A stretch of DNA of 64,000 bases from Brucella intermedia LMG 3301 (GCF_000182645.1 NZ_ACQA01000002.1:1731001-1795000), one strand, 5' to 3'; numbered from the stretch's first letter, positions 26,533 through 36,344 are shown. Notes: generated by a model from the sequence alone, not told the origin. Program-made: numbers and translations.

Positions 26533-28167
26533 TCAAGCGGCGCTTATCGTTGGAACTGCATCCAGCAATGCGCGTGTGTAACTGTGTTGGGGTTGGGAAA
26601 AGACGCGTTCAACAGCGCCGCTTTCAACGATGCGACCGTCCTTCATCACCAGAACACGGTCTGTCAGATGTTGGACGACGCCAAGGTCGTGGGAAATGAA
26701 CAGAAGCGACGTGCCGCAGGCAGCTTGTAGCTCAGCCAGAAGGTCGAGTACCTGAGCTTGCACCGATACATCAAGCGCGCTCACAGGCTCATCAGCGACC
26801 AGAAGTTTCGGACGCGGTGCAAAGGCACGCGCGATGGCAACACGCTGGCGCTGACCGCCAGACAACTCGCGGGGATAGCGTTTGAGAAGCTGCGATCCCA
26901 AACGCACGGCATCCAGCACTTCCACCACGCGCCTGCGCCGTTCGTCACCATAGACATGAACCGAGTCAAGGCTTTCACCGACAATCTTTTCAACCGTATA
27001 ACGCGGGTCGAACGAACTGAGCGCATCCTGCGCAATCAGTTGCATATGCTTACGTTGCGAGCGGCGTTCTTCCTCGCGCAGATTGCTCCACAGCTTGCCA
27101 TCAATATGCAATGTGCCTTGATCGGGTTCTGTAAGCCCGAGAACAATCTTGGCGACGGTGGTTTTACCTGAGCCGGATTCCCCAACAATGCCAAGCGCTT
27201 CACCCGCTTTTAGCGAGAATGAGACATCATTGACGGCAAAAGGCGTGTTGGCCTTACCATAATGTTTGAAAAGCCCTTTGGCTTCCAGAACATTAGTGCT
27301 CTCATCGATGCGCTTTGCTGGTAGGGCCATCCTGACTTGCGGTTGGTGCGGCTGTACGGGCGAGAGGCGATAGCCGCGTGATCCCGCCGACGGTACGGCT
27401 TCAAGCAAATGTCGCGTATAGGCTTCCTTCGGTGTGTTGAGTATCTGCATCGTTGGGCCTTCCTCAACTATCCGCCCATTGTGCATGACCAGAATGCGAT
27501 CGGCCATCTGTGATACAACAGCAAGATCATGGCTGATCAGAAGAAGCGTCTCGCCAGCCCGGCGGCGCTCCGCAAGAAGATCAAGAATCTGCTTTTGAAC
27601 CGTTGCATCAAGCGCTGTGGTCGGCTCGTCGGCAATGAGCAGCGACGGCGAACGTGCAACCGCTGTTGCGATCAGCGCACGTTGTCGCAAACCGCCCGAA
27701 AGCTGATGTGGATATTGCAGCAACCTGCGATCCGGGTCGGGAATGCCAACCGAGCGCAGCAAAGCCTTGCTACGATCCCTGACATCTGGTCGTTGGAAAA
27801 AGCCCTTCACGCCGAAGGCATCGGAAAGCTGTTGCGAGATGCGACGCAGTGGATCAAGCGAGACAAGTGCGTCCTGTAGGACAAAGCCGATCTTGTGGCC
27901 GCGTAAACTCCGCCATTCCTTGTCACGGTAATCAAGGACACTCAAGCCATCGATCTCGAAAAGGTCGGCCTTGACGATTGCGCCAGGTGCTGAGAGTCCG
28001 ATCAATGCGCGTGCCGTCACAGATTTGCCCGAACCGGACTCTCCGACCAGCGCCATCGTCTCTCCTGGGTGGATGGTCAGATTAATGCCTTCAACGACTT
28101 TGACCAACTGGTCATCGCGTTGAAAGCTGATGGATAGATTGCGGATTTCAACAAGGGGCGTTGTCAT
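26533..28167 (-). CDS. oligopeptide-type ABC transporter, tandem ATPase
   Basis: 544 residues with two complete ABC domains in one chain, corresponding to DppD and DppF fused. First half: Walker [12 protein letters not shown], signature LSGGLRQR, Walker [13 protein letters not shown]. Second half: [31 protein letters not shown]. Each half has the C-terminal HSYTRALLDAVP-like tail of the oligopeptide branch. It overlaps the upstream permease by four bases (ATGA). It powers uptake through the two permeases encoded upstream; co-transcribed LLM genes suggest the cargo is an LLM substrate. Confidence 0.9.
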   Translation of the reverse strand: MTTPLVEIRNLSISFQRDDQLVKVVEGINLTIHPGETMALVGESGSGKSVTARALIGLSAPGAIVKADLFEIDGLSVLDYRDKEWRSLRGHKIGFVLQDALVSLDPLRRISQQLSDAFGVKGFFQRPDVRDRSKALLRSVGIPDPDRRLLQYPHQLSGGLRQRALIATAVARSPSLLIADEPTTALDATVQKQILDLLAERRRAGETLLLISHDLAVVSQMADRILVMHNGRIVEEGPTMQILNTPKEAYTRHLLEAVPSAGSRGYRLSPVQPHQPQVRMALPAKRIDESTNVLEAKGLFKHYGKANTPFAVNDVSFSLKAGEALGIVGESGSGKTTVAKIVLGLTEPDQGTLHIDGKLWSNLREEERRSQRKHMQLIAQDALSSFDPRYTVEKIVGESLDSVHVYGDERRRRVVEVLDAVRLGSQLLKRYPRELSGGQRQRVAIARAFAPRPKLLVADEPVSALDVSVQAQVLDLLAELQAACGTSLLFISHDLGVVQHLTDRVLVMKDGRIVESGAVERVFSQPQHSYTRALLDAVPTISAA

Positions 28168-29051
28168 GACTGCCTCCGGCCTTCAAAGGCAAGCTGCCAA
28201 CGGCGTCCGAGAATGCTGATGGAGATAACGGTGAGTGTGATGGCCAGACCGGGCCAGACGCCAATCCACCATGCAACACGCAGATAATTGCGCGCCTCTG
28301 AAAGCATCGCCCCCCATTCCGGTGCTGGGGGTTGCGGTCCCATACCAAGAAAGCTCAAGCCCGCTGCGCTGATGATTGCTGTGCCAAGTCCTATTGTTGC
28401 AAGGATCGGCACTTGTGCAATGGCGTGAGGCAATACGTGCCGCAGCACGAGGATGTGACGCTTCAGCCCAAATGTTTTGGCCTGCTCGACATAACCGCTC
28501 TGCGCGACGACAAAGGTCTGTGCACGCACGACGCGGGCAAAACGCGGAATGATGGCCACGCCAAGCGCAAAAATCAGATTGACGGTGCCCGGTCCCGTGA
28601 ACGAGATGAGCACCAATGCCAGCAGCAGATCGGGAAACGAAGACACCACATCGAGAAAACGGGAAACTGCTTCATCAATCAGGCCGCGCGATAATCCAGC
28701 AAGCAGCCCGAAAATGGAACCGGCGACAGCACCGATTGCCACAGCGCTAAAGCCTATCAGAACGGAATAACGCGCACCGTGAACCACGCGTGAAAACACG
28801 TCACGGCCCAGATGATCAGTACCAAACCAATGATCTACCGAAGGCGGCAATTGTGCCTGTAGAGGATCCGCTAGCAATGGATCGGCTGTTGTAAGTAAAC
28901 CCGGCCAGAGCGTTGCAACGGTAATTAGCGTTAGAAAGAGCGTTGGTAGTGCCAGTGTCGGGCTGGAAAGGACCAATCGGACCTGTTTAGGTAAGCTAGT
29001 GGCAGCCGGCTTTGCCGCCGGGCGTGTTTCCAGTGCGGGGGTGACACTCAT
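28164..29051 (-). CDS. oligopeptide-type ABC permease (DppC-like)
   Basis: 295 residues, about six transmembrane helices, with FGTDHLGRDVFSRVVHGARY near the N-terminus and the permease EAA loop (EQAKTFGLKRHILVLRHVLP) that docks on the ATPase. The end GLSFLGMGPQPPAPEWGAML is typical for DppC/OppC. GGAGA precedes the ATG. It overlaps the downstream ATPase by four bases and lies three bases from the upstream permease gene. Confidence 0.9.
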   Translation of the reverse strand: MSVTPALETRPAAKPAATSLPKQVRLVLSSPTLALPTLFLTLITVATLWPGLLTTADPLLADPLQAQLPPSVDHWFGTDHLGRDVFSRVVHGARYSVLIGFSAVAIGAVAGSIFGLLAGLSRGLIDEAVSRFLDVVSSFPDLLLALVLISFTGPGTVNLIFALGVAIIPRFARVVRAQTFVVAQSGYVEQAKTFGLKRHILVLRHVLPHAIAQVPILATIGLGTAIISAAGLSFLGMGPQPPAPEWGAMLSEARNYLRVAWWIGVWPGLAITLTVISISILGRRWQLAFEGRRQS

Positions 29052-29054
29052 GGC

Positions 29055-30062
29055 TTATCTCCGGCCTTCGGTTCTCAGGCGCGGATCAATCAGCAGATAG
29101 AGCACATCAACGATGGTGCTCATCACCACATAGATAAACGCCGAGAAAATAGCGACAGCCAGCACGACCGGCAGGTCGTGATAAAGCACTGCATCAACCG
29201 TGATGCGGCCAAGACCGGGACGCCCGAAGACGGCTTCGGTAATGACGGCGCCTGAAAGAAGCCCACCAATCAGCCAGCCGGTGAGTGTTACGGCTGGCAG
29301 CGACGCATGGCGCAAACCGTGCCTCAGCCGCAACACAAGATTGCTGGTCCCCCAGCTGCGCACCGTGAGGGCAAAGGGCTCCTCCAGCGCGCGCTCCAGG
29401 CCTTCGCGTAGAACCTGTCCAATGACAGCGCCCAAGGACAAGCCCAGCGAAAGCGCTGGCAGGATGAGTGCCGCAAAATTCCTGTCCCCTGACACTGGAA
29501 ATAGCTTGAGCGTGAAGGAGAAGACGAAAAGGAGGACAATACCGAGCCAGAAGGATGGTGTTGAAATGAGCACCAGTTCAACGCCTGCCGCGATTGAGCG
29601 CGGCAGCTTTTTGCCGGCTGTCAAAACAGCGCTAACAGTTGCAAAGACGATTGCGACGACAAGTGCTGCACCGGCAAGTTTCAAGGTGGGCCACATCTGA
29701 GAAAACAGAAGCTGCGAGACATCCGTCTGCAGGTAATAGGAGCGGCCAAAATCGCCATGCAGAATACGTCCGAGATAGGACAGGTATTGCATGAAGATTG
29801 GATCATCCAGCCCCCATTCTGCGCGAATGGCCGCTTCAACTTCAGGCGTGCGCAGCTGCTCGCCTATCAATATGCTGACAATGTCGCCGGGTGCGAGATG
29901 GACGCTTATGAAGCTCAGGGTGATTGCAGCCCAAAGAACCAGCAGGCCTGAGCTTATGCGAAGGGTGATTTGTCCCATAAGACTGTTACGCGGGACTCCG
30001 AAACGCCGGGGCAACCAGCTTGCAGGTGCGCGACCGATGGTCGTGGTATTTTCAGCATCCAT
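29055..30062 (-). CDS. oligopeptide-type ABC permease (DppB-like)
   Basis: 335 residues. An N-terminal extension precedes a first helix with VLWAAITLSFISVHLAPGD; then LGRILHGDFGRSYYLQTDV, the six-helix permease core and the EAA-type segment RSWGTSNLVLRLRHGLRHA. The C-terminus ends IDPRLRTEG as expected. GAGGAGC precedes the ATG at 30062. It forms a heterodimer with the DppC-like protein. Confidence 0.9.
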   Translation of the reverse strand: MDAENTTTIGRAPASWLPRRFGVPRNSLMGQITLRISSGLLVLWAAITLSFISVHLAPGDIVSILIGEQLRTPEVEAAIRAEWGLDDPIFMQYLSYLGRILHGDFGRSYYLQTDVSQLLFSQMWPTLKLAGAALVVAIVFATVSAVLTAGKKLPRSIAAGVELVLISTPSFWLGIVLLFVFSFTLKLFPVSGDRNFAALILPALSLGLSLGAVIGQVLREGLERALEEPFALTVRSWGTSNLVLRLRHGLRHASLPAVTLTGWLIGGLLSGAVITEAVFGRPGLGRITVDAVLYHDLPVVLAVAIFSAFIYVVMSTIVDVLYLLIDPRLRTEGRR

Positions 30063-30104
30063 GATCTGTAGCTCCTCTGTGCCGAAATCCGCGGGAAGAC
30101 GTAG

Positions 30105-31727
30105 CTACTCGCTGCGCCATACGTCGTATGCGCTTTCAGGAAGTTGCTTGAAGGGACGGAAGCTGATGCCCTTGACATAGCTTGCAGCAGCAATCTGATC
30201 CTCTGGCTCATAGAGCGGCAAGGCATAGGCTTGATCCAGAATGGCGAAATTCTGCAGCTTGCTGTAAAGTTCAAACCGCTTGGCCTGATCGAGCGTTGAG
30301 GCGGCTTCATTCAGCCATTGCGCCAATTCAGGTGCTGAAGCGCGGCTGTAATTGATATAACCACCTTTATCGAGTGGCAGGTAGTGCAGTTCTATGTCGA
30401 TGGCGTCGGTTGGCGTGTTGGAATTGGCAATCGAGCCAAAGTCACCTGTCTTGCGGCGGTCTGTGTAGGTCCCGGCATCAACATAAACAATCTTCAGATC
30501 GATACCCGCGCTCTGGCGCGCCTGTGCCTGCAAAGCCTGCAAGAGAACATCGCGCTGGTCACGCACCGTTGCCTGCGCCTGAATAACTTCAATCGTCAGC
30601 GGCTTACCATCCTTGGTGCGGAAGCCTTCCGCATTGCGTTCGGTCCAGCCCGCTTCATCGAGAAGTTTGTTGGCAAGTTCTGGATTGGCCCCGTATTTTC
30701 CTTCGATGCTTTTGTCGTAAAACTGCGGATCAATCGGCGAAGTGATGCCCCATGCGCGAGTGCGCTCACCCCGATAGACGGATTTGAGTACGGCATCGAC
30801 GTCGATCGCAGCAATGAGCGCTTTGCGGACATTGAGCTCCTGCGTCGGACCCCGTTCGACATTGAGGAAAAGCGAATAAGGTGTGCCGGTGTTCAACGCT
30901 GTCTGATAGGTGAAATCAGGATTGTCATTGAACAGCGCTGCATCATTGCCGGATACACCTTCAATGACATCAACCTGACCAGAGGTAAGCGCGCCGGTTC
31001 TGACCGATGACTCGCCCAAGAAACGGTAGGTCACTTCATCAAGGTAGGCTGGACCCTGATGACCCGCATTCGCCGGTGCCCAGTTGTATTCCGGGTTTTT
31101 TACGAAATTGAGTTCCTGTCCTTTGGCATAACGCTTCAAAATGAAAGGACCGGTTCCTGCAATCTCAGGTCCGCCGGATTTGATTTCTTCGGATTTGAAT
31201 GCAGCAGGCGAGAGAATTTCCAGGCTGGCAATATAATCGAGAAATGGCGCGTAAATGCCTTTGAGCGTGAAACTGACGGTATTTTCGTCAAGCACCTTCG
31301 CTTCTGCAATGCGCGAAACAGGCCCGGTGCTTGTGCTGCCTGAATAAGCCGGGTCTTTGAGCGCCGTAATGTTGGCTACCACGGCTTCCGCATTGAACTT
31401 TTCGCCGTCCGTAAACTTTACATCGTCCCGCAGTGTGAATGTGTAGGTTTTACCGTCTTCCGAAATCTCATGGTCTTTCGCCAGCCAAGGCACGTAACCG
31501 CCTTCAGCGGTGCGCGCAAGCAGCGATTCATAGGAATTTCGCAGCAGGAGTTTGGTCTTGTCCTGACCGTTGAGCTGCGGGTTAAGGGTCGCCGGCTGGG
31601 TTTCAACACCCCAGCCCAGCTTGCCGCCTTCAATGGGTTTGGCATCTTGCGCGAAAGCGATTTTTGGCAGTGCGACTGCCGCGAAAAGTGCAGTTCCGAG
31701 CGTGAGAAAATAACGGCGATTAAACAT
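30105..31727 (-). CDS. oligopeptide-type substrate-binding protein 2 (tandem paralog)
   Basis: 540 residues from the ATG at 31727, which starts the signal peptide MFNRRYFLTLGTALFAAVAL; the longer open frame upstream is antisense to nothing but overlaps the neighbouring gene and lacks a protein-like sequence. SBP family 5 features: EGGKLGWGVETQPATLNPQL, DDVKFTDGEKFNAEAVVAN, GTGPFILKRYAKGQELNFVK and NPEYNWAPANAGHQGPAYLD. It is a near copy of the following upstream gene, sharing long blocks. It captures the cargo in the periplasm for DppB/DppC-like permeases. Confidence 0.9.
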   Translation of the reverse strand: MFNRRYFLTLGTALFAAVALPKIAFAQDAKPIEGGKLGWGVETQPATLNPQLNGQDKTKLLLRNSYESLLARTAEGGYVPWLAKDHEISEDGKTYTFTLRDDVKFTDGEKFNAEAVVANITALKDPAYSGSTSTGPVSRIAEAKVLDENTVSFTLKGIYAPFLDYIASLEILSPAAFKSEEIKSGGPEIAGTGPFILKRYAKGQELNFVKNPEYNWAPANAGHQGPAYLDEVTYRFLGESSVRTGALTSGQVDVIEGVSGNDAALFNDNPDFTYQTALNTGTPYSLFLNVERGPTQELNVRKALIAAIDVDAVLKSVYRGERTRAWGITSPIDPQFYDKSIEGKYGANPELANKLLDEAGWTERNAEGFRTKDGKPLTIEVIQAQATVRDQRDVLLQALQAQARQSAGIDLKIVYVDAGTYTDRRKTGDFGSIANSNTPTDAIDIELHYLPLDKGGYINYSRASAPELAQWLNEAASTLDQAKRFELYSKLQNFAILDQAYALPLYEPEDQIAAASYVKGISFRPFKQLPESAYDVWRSE

Positions 31728-31755
31728 GTATCGGTTTCTCGTAAGCAGGATGAAA

Positions 31756-33387
31756 TTAATCTTGAAGCCAGATATCGTAGGCGTTTTCCGGAAGCCGCTT
31801 GAAAGGGCGGAAACCGATGCCTTGAACGCGAGATGATGCGACGATCTGATCGGCAGGCACATAGAGCGGCAGGCCATAAGCCTGATCGAGCAGCGCAAAA
31901 CGTTGCAGTTCTGCGTAAATTTCAAAGCGTTTTTTGGAATCGAGCGTGGAAGCGCCTTGGTCCAGCCATGCGGAGACTTTCGGGTCTTCGGTTCGACTAT
32001 AGTTGATCGAGCCGCCCTTATCGCGGGGCAGATAGTGGAAGTAGATGGTGACGCCGTTTTCCTGCGTCGTCGTCGAATTTGGAATGATGCCGTATTCGCC
32101 GTCTTTCTGGCGGCTGGAATAGGTTCCCGCATCAACATATTGCAGCGCAATATCGATGCCGGCATTCTGCCGGGCCTGCGCCTGTACGGCCTGCAACAGA
32201 ATATCCCGCTGGTCGCGCACGGTGGATTGTGACTGCACAACCTCGATTGTCAGGCGCTTGCCGTCTTTGTTGCGAAACCCGTCGGCATCGCGCTCTGTCC
32301 AGCCAGCCTCATCGAGAAGCTTGTTGGCAAGTTCCGGATTAAAGCCGTAAGTACCTTCAATGGACTTGTCGTAAAAGTCAGTATCGGCTGGGGTGAGGAT
32401 GCCCCAGGCGCGTTCACGTTCTCCGCGATATACCGACTGAATAATGCGTTCGACATCAATTGCAGCCAGCACGGCCTTGCGCACGTTGACATCAGAAGTG
32501 GGCGCACGATTGACGTTGAGGTAGAGCGTATAAGGCGTTCCGGTGTTGATCGAAGTTTGGTAGGTAAATTCCGGGTTATCCTTGAAAAGTTGCGCGTCAT
32601 TGCCGGAAATGCCTTCAGCTGCGTCGATCTGGCCGGAGGTGAGTGCGCCGATACGCACCGAAGATTCCGGCAGGAAGCGATAGGTCACATCATCCAGATA
32701 GGCTGGACCTTGATGGGCCGCATTTTCAGGCGCCCAGTTATAGTCCGGGTTTTTGACGAAGCGGATTTCCTGACCCTTGATATAACGGTCGATTATGAAT
32801 GGCCCGGTTCCCGCGACTTCTCTTCCACCGGCCTTTAGCTGGGCAGACCCGAATGCTTTGGGTGAGATCAATTCAATGCCAGCCGCACCATCCAGGAAAG
32901 GTGCGTAAACGCGGTCAAGCCTGATGACGAGTGTGAGCGGGTCAACGGCGGTGACTTCGCTGACACGCGCGACGTGGCCCGCACTGATGCTTCCCGAATA
33001 GGTAGGTTCTTTGAGTTTGGTAAAGTTGAGCGCAACGGCTGCTGCATCGAATTTCTCGCCGTCCCAAAATTTCACGCCATCGCGGAGCTTGAACGTATAG
33101 GTCTTGCCGTCTTCTGATACTTCATGGCTCCTGGCGAGCCAGGGCACGTAACTACCGTCCGGCGTGCGTGCCAGAAGGGATTCATAGCTGTTACGCAGGA
33201 TGAGCTTGGCTTTGGCCTGACCGTTCAAATGGGGATTGAGGGTGCTTGGCTCCGACTCGACGCCCCATGTGAGCGAACCGCCCCTCACGGGTTCGGCACG
33301 CGCTTCCGTCAAAGCGATTTCAGCTCCGGTGGCGATAGTTAGAACAATACCGCTTGCGCCAGCCAGAAAATCTCGTCTCGTAATCAC
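31756..33387 (-). CDS. oligopeptide-type substrate-binding protein 1 (tandem paralog)
   Basis: 543 residues from a GTG at 33387, with a Tat-type signal (MITRRDFLAGASGIVLTIAT). SBP family 5 features: RGGSLTWGVESEPSTLNPHL, LRNSYESLLARTPDGSYVPW and NPDYNWAPENAAHQGPAYLD. It is collinear with the downstream paralog over its whole length, showing a tandem duplication with later divergence mainly in residues about 100-190 and near the C-terminus, where specificity may differ. One is Tat-like and the other Sec-like in signal peptide. Confidence 0.9.
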   Translation of the reverse strand: MITRRDFLAGASGIVLTIATGAEIALTEARAEPVRGGSLTWGVESEPSTLNPHLNGQAKAKLILRNSYESLLARTPDGSYVPWLARSHEVSEDGKTYTFKLRDGVKFWDGEKFDAAAVALNFTKLKEPTYSGSISAGHVARVSEVTAVDPLTLVIRLDRVYAPFLDGAAGIELISPKAFGSAQLKAGGREVAGTGPFIIDRYIKGQEIRFVKNPDYNWAPENAAHQGPAYLDDVTYRFLPESSVRIGALTSGQIDAAEGISGNDAQLFKDNPEFTYQTSINTGTPYTLYLNVNRAPTSDVNVRKAVLAAIDVERIIQSVYRGERERAWGILTPADTDFYDKSIEGTYGFNPELANKLLDEAGWTERDADGFRNKDGKRLTIEVVQSQSTVRDQRDILLQAVQAQARQNAGIDIALQYVDAGTYSSRQKDGEYGIIPNSTTTQENGVTIYFHYLPRDKGGSINYSRTEDPKVSAWLDQGASTLDSKKRFEIYAELQRFALLDQAYGLPLYVPADQIVASSRVQGIGFRPFKRLPENAYDIWLQD

Positions 33388-33420
33388 GTTGAATATCCAG
33401 TGTCGGGAATTGGGAGAGTG

Positions 33421-34422
33421 TTATGCCGCGATTGCAGGGCGACTATTGGCAAGCAGCTCAATGGTTTTGAGACGTTGGCTGCCTTCGGAAACAGGGCAGT
33501 CGATAACGAACTCAGCGATACTCAACTCGCGGTGCAGACGTTGAAGTTCCGTGTGAACTTGCGAGGCTGTTCCACGAATGACACGGGGCGTGCGCTCTTC
33601 GATGCTGTATTGTGTGGCGCCGGCCTGCCGCACATATTCAAGCGCCTGTTCGTGACTCCCCACATTGACCGGCTGCAGGCCTTCGACCGCAACACGGAAG
33701 CGGCGAATATCACCTGCCAGTTTTTCTGCCTCAGAGTCGCTCTCAGCAACGATAACGCTGACCGCTAACACGGCAGGACGGTTCGCGATTGCCCGATAGG
33801 CGTCAACCGCTTCTTCGATCGCTGCCGGATCGCCCTGAATATGGCCGGCATAGACGAAGTTCCAATCAAGGTGAGCCGCAAGTTCAGCACTTTCGACACT
33901 CGCACCCAGCAGGAAACGTTCAGGTTTTTGCGGCGGCACCGGATATGCGGCGATGCCCTTATCATCATCTGATTTTTCAGAACCATGATCGAGAAAGCCA
34001 TCGAGCTCTGCGAGTTGCTTTTGGAAGGATGGTTTTCGGTCCGGGTCATAAGCGCCTTGCAAGGCGCGGGTTGAAAGCGGCAGACCTCCGGGCGCTTTTC
34101 CGACCCCCAGATCGACCCGTCCAGGGGCAAGCGAAGCAAGAAGGTTGAAGTTCTCAGCGACTTTATAAGCGCTGTAGTGCTGCAGCATCACACCGCCCGA
34201 ACCAATCCGGATATGCTGGGTGTGGGCCAGCAAAAAGCCGATTAGTACCTCCGGTGACGAACTGGCAAGCCCCGGTGAGTTGTGGTGCTCTGCCACCCAG
34301 AAACGGTGAAAGCCTGCAGCTTCTGCTTTCTGCGCAAGCTTTATCGTGCGGGTCAGCGCCGCCTGGGCTGCTTCGCCATCATGAATGGGACTTTTATCGA
34401 GAAAACTGAGCGCGTAGGGCAT
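33421..34422 (-). CDS. MsnO8-type LLM oxidoreductase (LLM C)
   Basis: 333 residues, a shorter LLM enzyme of the MsnO8/YhbW-like branch: ALSFLDKSPIHDGEAAQAAL, GFHRFWVAEHHNSPGLASSS, SGGVMLQHYSAYKVAENFN and LAPGRVDLGVGKAPGG. GAGGAT precedes the ATG. It is the first gene of the minus-strand operon, 216 bases from the divergently transcribed GNAT gene; the two promoters must share this gap. It is expected to use FMNH2 or F420-like cofactor; FMNH2 is more likely here because a flavin reductase is encoded nearby. Confidence 0.87.
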   Translation of the reverse strand: MPYALSFLDKSPIHDGEAAQAALTRTIKLAQKAEAAGFHRFWVAEHHNSPGLASSSPEVLIGFLLAHTQHIRIGSGGVMLQHYSAYKVAENFNLLASLAPGRVDLGVGKAPGGLPLSTRALQGAYDPDRKPSFQKQLAELDGFLDHGSEKSDDDKGIAAYPVPPQKPERFLLGASVESAELAAHLDWNFVYAGHIQGDPAAIEEAVDAYRAIANRPAVLAVSVIVAESDSEAEKLAGDIRRFRVAVEGLQPVNVGSHEQALEYVRQAGATQYSIEERTPRVIRGTASQVHTELQRLHRELSIAEFVIDCPVSEGSQRLKTIELLANSRPAIAA

Positions 34423-34637
34423 TTGATCCTCACCAACAACTTCAATGAGGAGATAATCTATGTTTTTTATAGAATATTAATCGAGCAACGATCTTCCAAT
34501 ATTTGCACGCTCATTAAACGTTCATGCCGTGCAAACGGGCGAGCAACGAGGCACCGTTAAAGGAGACCCTGTTCGATGGCGGCCTTTGCCTCCACACAAC
34601 ACAGGTTGGACAGGATTTGTTTCAGCGGAGGCTTTCT
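34423..34637. promoter_or_regulatory. divergent promoter region with TATAGAATA motif
   Basis: 215 bases between divergent LLM C and GNAT genes. It contains an AT-rich segment with CTATG, T6 and TATAGAATA (34468-34476), 46 bases upstream of the minus-strand start. Very similar TAGAAT words occur upstream of the flavin reductase (38857-38868) and LLM G (40361-40370). Assignment as an operator is inference. Confidence 0.4.
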
Positions 34638-35264
34638 ATGGTTGATATTATCGTCCAGTCTTCTCTTTTGGACCCTGCCGCACAGCCGCTTATTGACGGT
34701 CTGGTTCATGAATATGATAGCCGTTATGCGAATCTGGATCGGCCGGGCGGGGCGCGCAGTGAAATTCTGCGCTATCCCGCGGAGGTGTTTGCGCCGCCAC
34801 TTGGCGGTTTCCATTTGCTGCAGCGCGATGGTGAAACCATTGCCGGTGGCGGCTATATGAGCCATGACGAAGAAACCGTCGAACTCAAGCGAATATGGAC
34901 CGCACCGCATTTGCGCAGACAGGGGCTGGCGCGCCGTATCGTTTTGGCGCTTGAAAAAAGTGCCGGTGATCTGGGTTACACGCGCGCCTATCTCTCGACC
35001 GGCTTTCGCCAGCCCGAGGCAACAGCGCTTTACATTTCACTCGGTTATCGCCCGCTCTTCGACACATCTTTAGATGTTCAGCAATATCGCTCGCTGCCTT
35101 TTGAGAAGCACATTGGTGCCAAGCTGGGCCAGCCGATATCGTCGCCGCTCTATCCCGCATCGGCTTCATTTGAAGAGGCAACGCAGCGCGTGCAAGAGCG
35201 CAAAGCGGAGCAGGAAGTAAAAATTCTGGCGCGACTTCAGAGCTATCGCGAAACCGCTGCGTGA
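34638..35264 (+). CDS. GNAT-family N-acetyltransferase
   Basis: 208 residues from the ATG at 34638, preceded by GGAGG. GNAT core: ETIAGGGYMSHDEETVELKR (beta strands 2-4), then the acetyl-CoA-binding motif RRQGLARRIVLALEKSAGDL (pattern Q/RxxGxA) and the C-terminal GFRQPEATALYISLGYRPLF. A 40-residue C-terminal tail is extra relative to the paralog at 43073. In the B. subtilis ytm/yxe pathways a GNAT enzyme N-acetylates an S-substituted cysteine before oxidative cleavage; the same role is inferred here because three LLM genes follow in the operon. Confidence 0.88.
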   Translation: MVDIIVQSSLLDPAAQPLIDGLVHEYDSRYANLDRPGGARSEILRYPAEVFAPPLGGFHLLQRDGETIAGGGYMSHDEETVELKRIWTAPHLRRQGLARRIVLALEKSAGDLGYTRAYLSTGFRQPEATALYISLGYRPLFDTSLDVQQYRSLPFEKHIGAKLGQPISSPLYPASASFEEATQRVQERKAEQEVKILARLQSYRETAA

Positions 35265-35279
35265 GAAGGGAATCAAGCC

Positions 35280-36308
35280 ATGCCCGTTTCACATATCGAA
35301 CATTTCGCCTTTCTCGTTCCGGGCAGTCATCAGGAGAATGATCCCGCAAGGGGGCTAGAGGATACGCTCCAGCTTTTCGAACATGGAGAGCGACTGAGAT
35401 ATAACAGCGCATGGGTGCGTCAGCGCCATCTGGAGCGTGGTATTTCTTCTGCTGCTACCTTTCTCGCTGCCGCTTCGCAGCGGACGAAACGCATTGGTCT
35501 TGGCACTGCCGTTATCCAGCTCGGCTATGAAAACCCGTTCCGGCTCGCCGAAGATCTTGCAACTGTGGACCTGCTGTCAAACGGCAGGCTGAATGTTGGG
35601 GTTTCAGTGGGGGCGCCGCCTTTCGCTCATCTTATCGCAGATTTAGTCGATGCCGCACCAATTGCCGATTACAGCCATACGCGCGCAGAAAAACTGGCAC
35701 AGGCACTGCGATCAGAACCGCTTTCGGGCGAAACCGAAGCGGGCAATGCCGCTAGTGCGCAAATTCCCCGTTTGAGGCCTTTTGCCGAAGGGCTGCCCAA
35801 CCGCTTGTGGTATGGAGGTGGATCACAGAATTCCGCACGTTGGGCGGGTCAGGCTGGGTTCAATCTTCTGACCGGAAACATTGTCAGCGGTGACAACACG
35901 GATGATTTTCTGACGGCCCAGAAAGCACTCATAGAAAGGTTCCGTCAGGAGTGGGTGCATGACCGTGCGCCGCGTGTTGCACTTGGCCGGGTGATCCTGC
36001 CCACGGACAGCGCAAGTCCCGATGCGCGACGTCGCTACGCGGAATTTGCGGCAGATCGCGACAAGCGAACGGGTTTTGCCCATGGTCCGCGCCGCACGCT
36101 GTTTCTGCCCGATATTGTGGGCACGACAGAACAAATTCTGGAAACACTCGCAGCCGATCCTGTTTTGCCGCTTGTCTCCGAATTTCGGTTGGAGCTGCCT
36201 TATGAGTTTCATGCCGCGGATTATGCGCAAATACTCACAGATTTCGCGCGGCTTCTTCCTGCGTCGGCCCCAAGCAAGCCAGAGCTGAGCGTTGTTCGCG
36301 CTGGCTAG
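35280..36308 (+). CDS. LLM-class flavin-dependent oxidoreductase (LLM D)
   Basis: 342 residues behind GAAGGG. LLM fold, intermediate type: RLRYNSAWVRQRHLERGISS, KRIGLGTAVIQLGYENPFRL, EDLATVDLLSNGRLNVGVSV and NRLWYGGGSQNSARWAGQAG with FNLLTGN. It lacks the long insertions of the NtaA branch. It lies 15 bases after the GNAT gene and 36 before the next LLM. The substrate is unknown; context suggests an organosulfur monooxygenase or an accessory oxidoreductase. Confidence 0.86.
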   Translation: MPVSHIEHFAFLVPGSHQENDPARGLEDTLQLFEHGERLRYNSAWVRQRHLERGISSAATFLAAASQRTKRIGLGTAVIQLGYENPFRLAEDLATVDLLSNGRLNVGVSVGAPPFAHLIADLVDAAPIADYSHTRAEKLAQALRSEPLSGETEAGNAASAQIPRLRPFAEGLPNRLWYGGGSQNSARWAGQAGFNLLTGNIVSGDNTDDFLTAQKALIERFRQEWVHDRAPRVALGRVILPTDSASPDARRRYAEFAADRDKRTGFAHGPRRTLFLPDIVGTTEQILETLAADPVLPLVSEFRLELPYEFHAADYAQILTDFARLLPASAPSKPELSVVRAG

Positions 36309-36344
36309 GTATCCAAACCATTCAACTACGATCGGAATTCAATC

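Noticed and set aside
30105..32240. Very long minus-strand frame of 711 codons covering the second binding protein
   Set aside because: The first 170 codons overlap the neighbouring binding-protein gene in another frame and read arginine/serine-rich non-protein sequence. The signal peptide at 31727 marks the true start.
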